A stretch of 64,000 nucleotides of DNA, from contig WBMW01005007.1 of assembly GCA_013396635.1 (NCBI GenBank), forward strand, positions 3,511 to 67,510, read 5' to 3'. The notes beneath the pieces are model-generated. The model saw only the letters and a program-made list of their open reading frames with translations, did no database searches and was not told where the DNA came from. The translations under genes and the position numbers were made by a program. Positions 60,547 through 64,000 of the stretch are shown here, one piece after another; position 1 is the stretch's first letter, and each line of letters starts with the position of its first letter. This stretch comes from Penelope pileata. Taxonomy: Eukaryota > Chordata > Aves > Galliformes > Cracidae.

Positions 60547-63500
60547 GTACCGCGGCGCGGCCTTCCCTGGGGGCCCTTCCCTCCCCGCTCCACGTGGCGG
60601 CCCCGCGGGGCGGGTCGCGCCGGGCGGCCCCGCAGCCCGCTCCGTGCGCTCGGGTAACAGCGGCCGCGCCGTTTCCGTGCAGGACAACCGGCTGTCCGTC
60701 TGGTCCGTGGGAGATGCTGGGAACGGCGGCCTCGGGGGGGAATACCAGGGAGAGCCGCAGCTGCTGTGCGACATCCGGCACAACGGCGATGTCATGGACA
60801 TGCAGGTGAGCGCTGCGCCGCGCGGACCGGTGTTATCTAAGGGCTCATCGCCTGGGAGGAACTCTGTGATAACGAGCTGGGATAGACTGAGGTTCAACAA
60901 AGAAGTTGTGAAGAATGCCAAAATCGACCACTGTCGGTTTGTGGGCTTTTTACTGCACCTGCCAGTGCATTTGGATACTCTATAATAAAAACTATCACCT
61001 AAGCATTGACTTCAACTTGTAACGTGCTTATAATCTCTCTTTAGTTTTTGGATCAAGAGAGAATTGTTGTTGCCTCTTCGACAGGGACTGTGACTGTGTT
61101 CCGCCACCATCAGAACAACCAGGTAGGCACCTTCAGCCCTGCTCTCTGCAACGTACATCACTCAGGTCTTAGTGCAAGACTTCTCAAATCTGCACCGAGA
61201 GACACCTCTGCACAAAAGTGAATTTGCTTGAAGCGCGTTAGAAAAAGCTTTGCTTTTGTACATACAGGGATAGAAAAACATTCTGGACACACATCACTTG
61301 AATCAGATTTGAGAGCCAGACAGATTGGGGTACACGTTAATGTGTCTGTAACCAAGCGGTCTGTTCACTAAAAACATACCTGGGGAGATGAGAGGCTGTT
61401 ACCTGTGGTGAGAAGGAATGATTTCAGGGAGGGGGAACGAATCAATTTGTGCCTGTCTTATAGGGGTATTTGCATTCTTTGAAGAGTAATTGATTTTTGT
61501 TTCACAAGCGTCATGTGAGGAAAGATAATGTCTGAATTCTGTAGCCTTTTGCTGTGATTAAAGCAGAACATTTATTGGCAATGACACAACAAAGAATAAC
61601 ATCTGTTAACAGTTTGATATTAATAAACTGAACTAAAATAAAATAAATCTCTTACAGTCAGAATCAGAATCTGACCTTACATTTTGTAAAGGACTCAGCT
61701 CTTTTTCTTTGTCTTGGGGAAATGCTGGAGGGATCGGTCTAGTGAGAGATGTTTCACATTCAGATACAGACACTGTTAATTCTGGTTTCTCTCTCGTGTG
61801 AAAAAGGGGGTTCAGAGCAGACAATGTCTTGTTGAAGGGAGATGAGGGAAATTCAGATCTCTGGTTCTTATTTATTTATAAGGTTCCCACTCTGATGAGG
61901 TAGTATGGCTTTCCTGGAGCTTTTTCCAGTTATGTGAGCATTTATGAGTATTCCGAAAGCTTTGTTCAATCAGGATCGTTACTTACCAGCAGAATGTCCT
62001 GTCTGGTTACTGCTTAGACTTTATCTGCCAGCCACCGGTGGGAGAAAGCCCATTATCACGTGGATCGAGATGCATCTTGTGGTGGAGCAGCGTGTACCGG
62101 AGTCGTCTGTAACAACCCAGAAATTGTCACTGTTGGAGAAGATGGTAGAATCAATCTCTTCAGAGCCGACCAAAAGGATGCAGTAAGGACTATAGGTATG
62201 CCAAGTAAATGTTTTGGTTTGGAACAGTTTGGTTGCTGTACAGAGTAGAATAGTTCAAGTGGAAGGGAACTTGAAAGATCAATTAGTCTAACTGCAAAAT
62301 ATTTGTTTTAGCCAAAACATTGATATGTAATAGAAAGGAAGGCAATTAAGAATTGAATTAAATCTTCCAAGGTGAATGTATTTCCTCCAGATTATTCCTA
62401 TATTCCTCCAGACCAGGTATTTGAAGTGTATGTGTGTCTAAAGGGACACCAGGAACCAGAAACCACTGTCTGTACCCTGTTCTTCTACCAGGTGTCGCGG
62501 TTTACAGCAATCATCTCTTGCTTAGTGAAAAGGGCTCCTATTTCCTGGAGTAAGAGATTATGTGGTAGAGTAACAGATGTTTGTGGAAGGTGTCAAAGCT
62601 TACTCTCAGCTCTTCTATCATGCTAGTCTCGTGGAATAGTGTGTAGCAACTGCTGGAAAACAAACTTAAAAGCAGAAATGATTTTAAACACAGTAATACT
62701 GTACTTGATAACGGAGCTTTCTCCCTGAAACCTCAGTTTCACACATTACCTGTGTTTCTCCTCAAGTGAAATCTTGCTCCAGATTGAACAGATGAAGGAA
62801 CTTAAACAGTGATAAGCCAATTAAGGAAGGAAGTGCTCTGGGATTTCTAGAGAGAGGTGCTTGTGTGTGCATGGCTGTACACATGCACACACAAGGTAAA
62901 TCCTATTAATTGCATACAGTCTTTTACTGAAGCTCCTTGAGAACTCCTGCAGGAAATCTTTTTAAAGCATAGGAAGAAGTGTAGTGTTGCAACATGCATC
63001 AAGATGAAAGGTTTATATATAACAGAACGATCCTATCAGCATGTGGTGCCTGTGTTAGTCTCCCTAAAGCCTCAAGTTTCACATCAGTGCTGTGAAACAT
63101 TTTGATATTTGTAGAATATTGTGACCAGAAGAAGCTCTGTAGAAAAACGAACCTGGAAAATGGCTTTGCCATTAGTTGAGGTTAACAGGCAAAGCATAAT
63201 TTTTGTTTAGCTGTAAGGATGAGTATAATACTGATGGCTGTTCTTGGAAAATGTCTGAAGAAAGCGTTTTAAATACCGATTGCTTGAATTAAGTGCTTCT
63301 CTATGCCACTGCTTAATATTCTCACCAAGAGTTACTGTTTCTTTAGGAGAAACAGATAAAGGAGAAGGGCATTCTGAAAAATTTCATAGCCTTCCTTGCA
63401 TCAGTAGATAAAGAGCTTATAAAGAAAAGTCTTAGGAAAGTCATAGTTTTGGCTAAATTGGTTCTTCTTCTTAGGTACTGCAGGAAGAAATTGTGTGAAT

Positions 63501-63885
63501 CAACAAGTGGTTCTGTAAGCACTGGATCTAATCAAATATAGCTTCTTAGTGATTTGTCTCAGTAATGTTTGTTATTGGAAGCGAAGTTATCCTTGCAACA
63601 CGTAAGATTTCATATGACACTGGTCCATTTCTGCCCCTGAAAATGTGGTCTGGTTTTAGAAGTGTTGTTCTGTGTTAACTAAAGGGAGAGGAGCATTCAG
63701 TAGGTATACCTGAATTTTTAGTTCAATGCCATCCTAATCTCTCTTGCAGACAATGCAGATAGCAGTACACTCCATGCTGTGACTTTCCTTCGCACAACTG
63801 AGATCCTGACGGTAAATTCAATTGGACAGTTGAAAATATGGGACTTCAGGCAGCAAAGAAATGAGCCGTCTCAAATATTTTCTTT
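60427..63885 (+). CDS. NUP43: NUP43, nucleoporin Nup43 (3'-partial, 5 exons visible)
   Basis: Exons 60427-60546, 60683-60805, 61045-61122, 62018-62195 and 63750-63885 join in frame from an ATG in a good context (GCGCCATGG). The translation starts MEEVCARFVSQKISKARWRP and continues through ATGSWDNE, QLLCDIRHNGDVMDM, CTGVVCNNPEIVTVGEDGRI and TVNSIGQLKIWDFRQQ. This is the N-terminal half (about 210 of roughly 380 residues) of NUP43. NUP43 is a seven-bladed WD40 propeller and a peripheral subunit of the Nup107-160 (Y) complex of the nuclear pore, also found at kinetochores. The visible blades carry SWD, LSVWS, NLFRA and IWDFR strand ends. The remaining exons lie beyond the window. No lesion is seen. 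Head to head with PCMT1, as in human. Confidence 0.97.
60683..60805 (+). CDS. NUP43: NUP43 exon 2
   Basis: Acceptor TTTCCGTGCAG, donor GTGAGC, phase 0 at both ends, 41 codons: DNRLSVWSVGDAGNGGLGGE, then YQGEPQLLCDIRHNGDVMDM and Q. The Gly-rich loop is somewhat different from the mammalian acidic loop, which is expected for a surface loop. Confidence 0.95.
61045..61122 (+). CDS. NUP43: NUP43 exon 3
   Basis: Acceptor CTCTTTAG, donor GTAGGC, 26 codons: FLDQERIVVASSTGTVTVFR and HHQNNQ. This is one WD-repeat strand set (VVASSTGTVTVF). Confidence 0.95.
62018..62195 (+). CDS. NUP43: NUP43 exon 4
   Basis: Acceptor GGTTACTGCTTAG before ACT TTA TCT. It encodes TLSASHRWEKAHYHVDRDAS, CGGAACTGVVCNNPEIVTVG and EDGRINLFRADQKDAVRTI, with a phase-1 end before donor GTATGC. 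The 5' boundary was set by the conserved TLS...W..AHYH segment; an in-frame TAG of the acceptor prevents a longer exon. Confidence 0.93.
62196..63749 (+). other. NUP43: NUP43 intron 4
   Basis: Contains one short CR1 remnant (62239-62300) just inside the donor. Otherwise unremarkable unique sequence. Confidence 0.8.
62239..62300 (-). mobile_element. CR1 LINE 3' terminal remnant
   Basis: CAGAGTAGAATAGTTCAAGT, GGAAGGGAACTTGAAAGATC and AATTAGTCTAACTGC are a diverged inverted CR1 3' end. Confidence 0.75.
63750..63885 (+). CDS. NUP43: NUP43 exon 5
   Basis: Acceptor TCTCTCTTGCAG. The first two bases complete Asp, then NADSSTLHAVTFLRTTEILT, VNSIGQLKIWDFRQQRNEPS and QIFS, with a phase-2 end before donor GTAAGA. 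The last NUP43 exon in the window. Confidence 0.95.
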
Positions 63886-64000
63886 GTAAGACCTTAATTT
63901 TTGTCATACTTACTGAGAAGCATATACTACTTTGTATCTGATTTAAGTCTTTCCTGATGCTACCGTTCTTGACAATGAGGTGATAGATAACTGGTATTTT
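63886..64000 (+). other. NUP43: NUP43 intron 5 (start only)
   Basis: Begins with donor GTAAGA and runs to the window end. Confidence 0.9.

Larger units (their letters stand above)
59900..60830 (+). promoter_or_regulatory. NUP43: NUP43 promoter CpG island
   Basis: CpG-dense sequence covering the NUP43 start codon and exons 1-2. A CCAAT box is at 60376-60380, about 47 bases before the ATG. Part of the island (60072-60205) is a decayed CR1. There is no TATA box, as expected for a housekeeping nucleoporin gene. Confidence 0.7.
60547..62017 (+). other. NUP43: NUP43 introns 1-3
   Basis: Introns 60547-60682, 60806-61044 and 61123-62017. The first two are short and GC rich. The third is AT rich with no element recognised. 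Confidence 0.85.

Noticed and set aside
60140..60985. 281-residue plus-strand open frame overlapping the NUP43 start
   Set aside because: A shadow frame through NUP43 exons 1-2 and introns in GC-rich DNA. The true NUP43 frame is a different one and is supported by homology and splicing.
1..64000. Bacterial-type features (operons, CRISPR arrays, riboswitches, attachment sites)
   Set aside because: The window is vertebrate nuclear DNA. No regularly spaced direct repeats or ribosome-binding organisation of that kind are present, and no tRNA or rRNA gene was recognised.

Overview
The window is vertebrate nuclear DNA. It has split genes with GT-AG introns, CpG-island promoters, and many truncated CR1 LINEs whose 3' ends finish in ATTCTRTG-type tails. 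CR1 dominance plus one ERVL-like solo LTR points to a bird, most likely a galliform such as chicken. From memory the gene order LRP11-PCMT1-NUP43 matches human 6q25 and should lie on chicken chromosome 3; species and chromosome are inferences.

Layout: (1) 1-17813, plus strand, LRP11. The last part of exon 1 (MANSC domain) and six further exons run through a PKD-like domain, an LDL-receptor class A repeat, a glycosylated linker, one membrane segment and a short cytoplasmic tail; the 3'UTR probably ends near 19.2 kb. (2) About 19.2-22.67 kb, intergenic, no gene recognised. (3) About 22.67-56 kb, minus strand, PCMT1 (protein-L-isoaspartate O-methyltransferase). Exons 8 to 2 are readable at base level. 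Exon 1 with the start codon is not visible and is almost certainly inside a 337-base N gap (55623-55959) in the CpG island. (4) 56-60.4 kb, the shared upstream region between divergent PCMT1 and NUP43, with CpG islands at both ends. (5) 60427 to the window end, plus strand, NUP43 (nuclear pore Y-complex WD-repeat protein). Five exons are visible; the gene continues beyond the window.

The three genes have unrelated jobs: a membrane receptor-like protein, a cytosolic protein-repair enzyme and a nucleoporin. Nothing suggests a joint pathway; their neighbourhood is conserved synteny, PCMT1 and NUP43 head to head and LRP11 and PCMT1 tail to tail.

The most notable observations are: a PCMT1 exon 8 that encodes the alternative ...RDEL C-terminus, with two competing donors in exon 7; a strongly decayed CR1 embedded in the NUP43 promoter CpG island; an (ATTCT)n array grown from a CR1 tail just upstream of an LRP11 splice acceptor; an ERVL-like solo LTR with near-perfect target-site duplication; head-to-head CR1 pairs; and three evenly spaced CCAAT boxes upstream of PCMT1. 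I saw no unknown multi-gene system. Most open reading frames in the window are chance frames in introns, UTRs or repeats.
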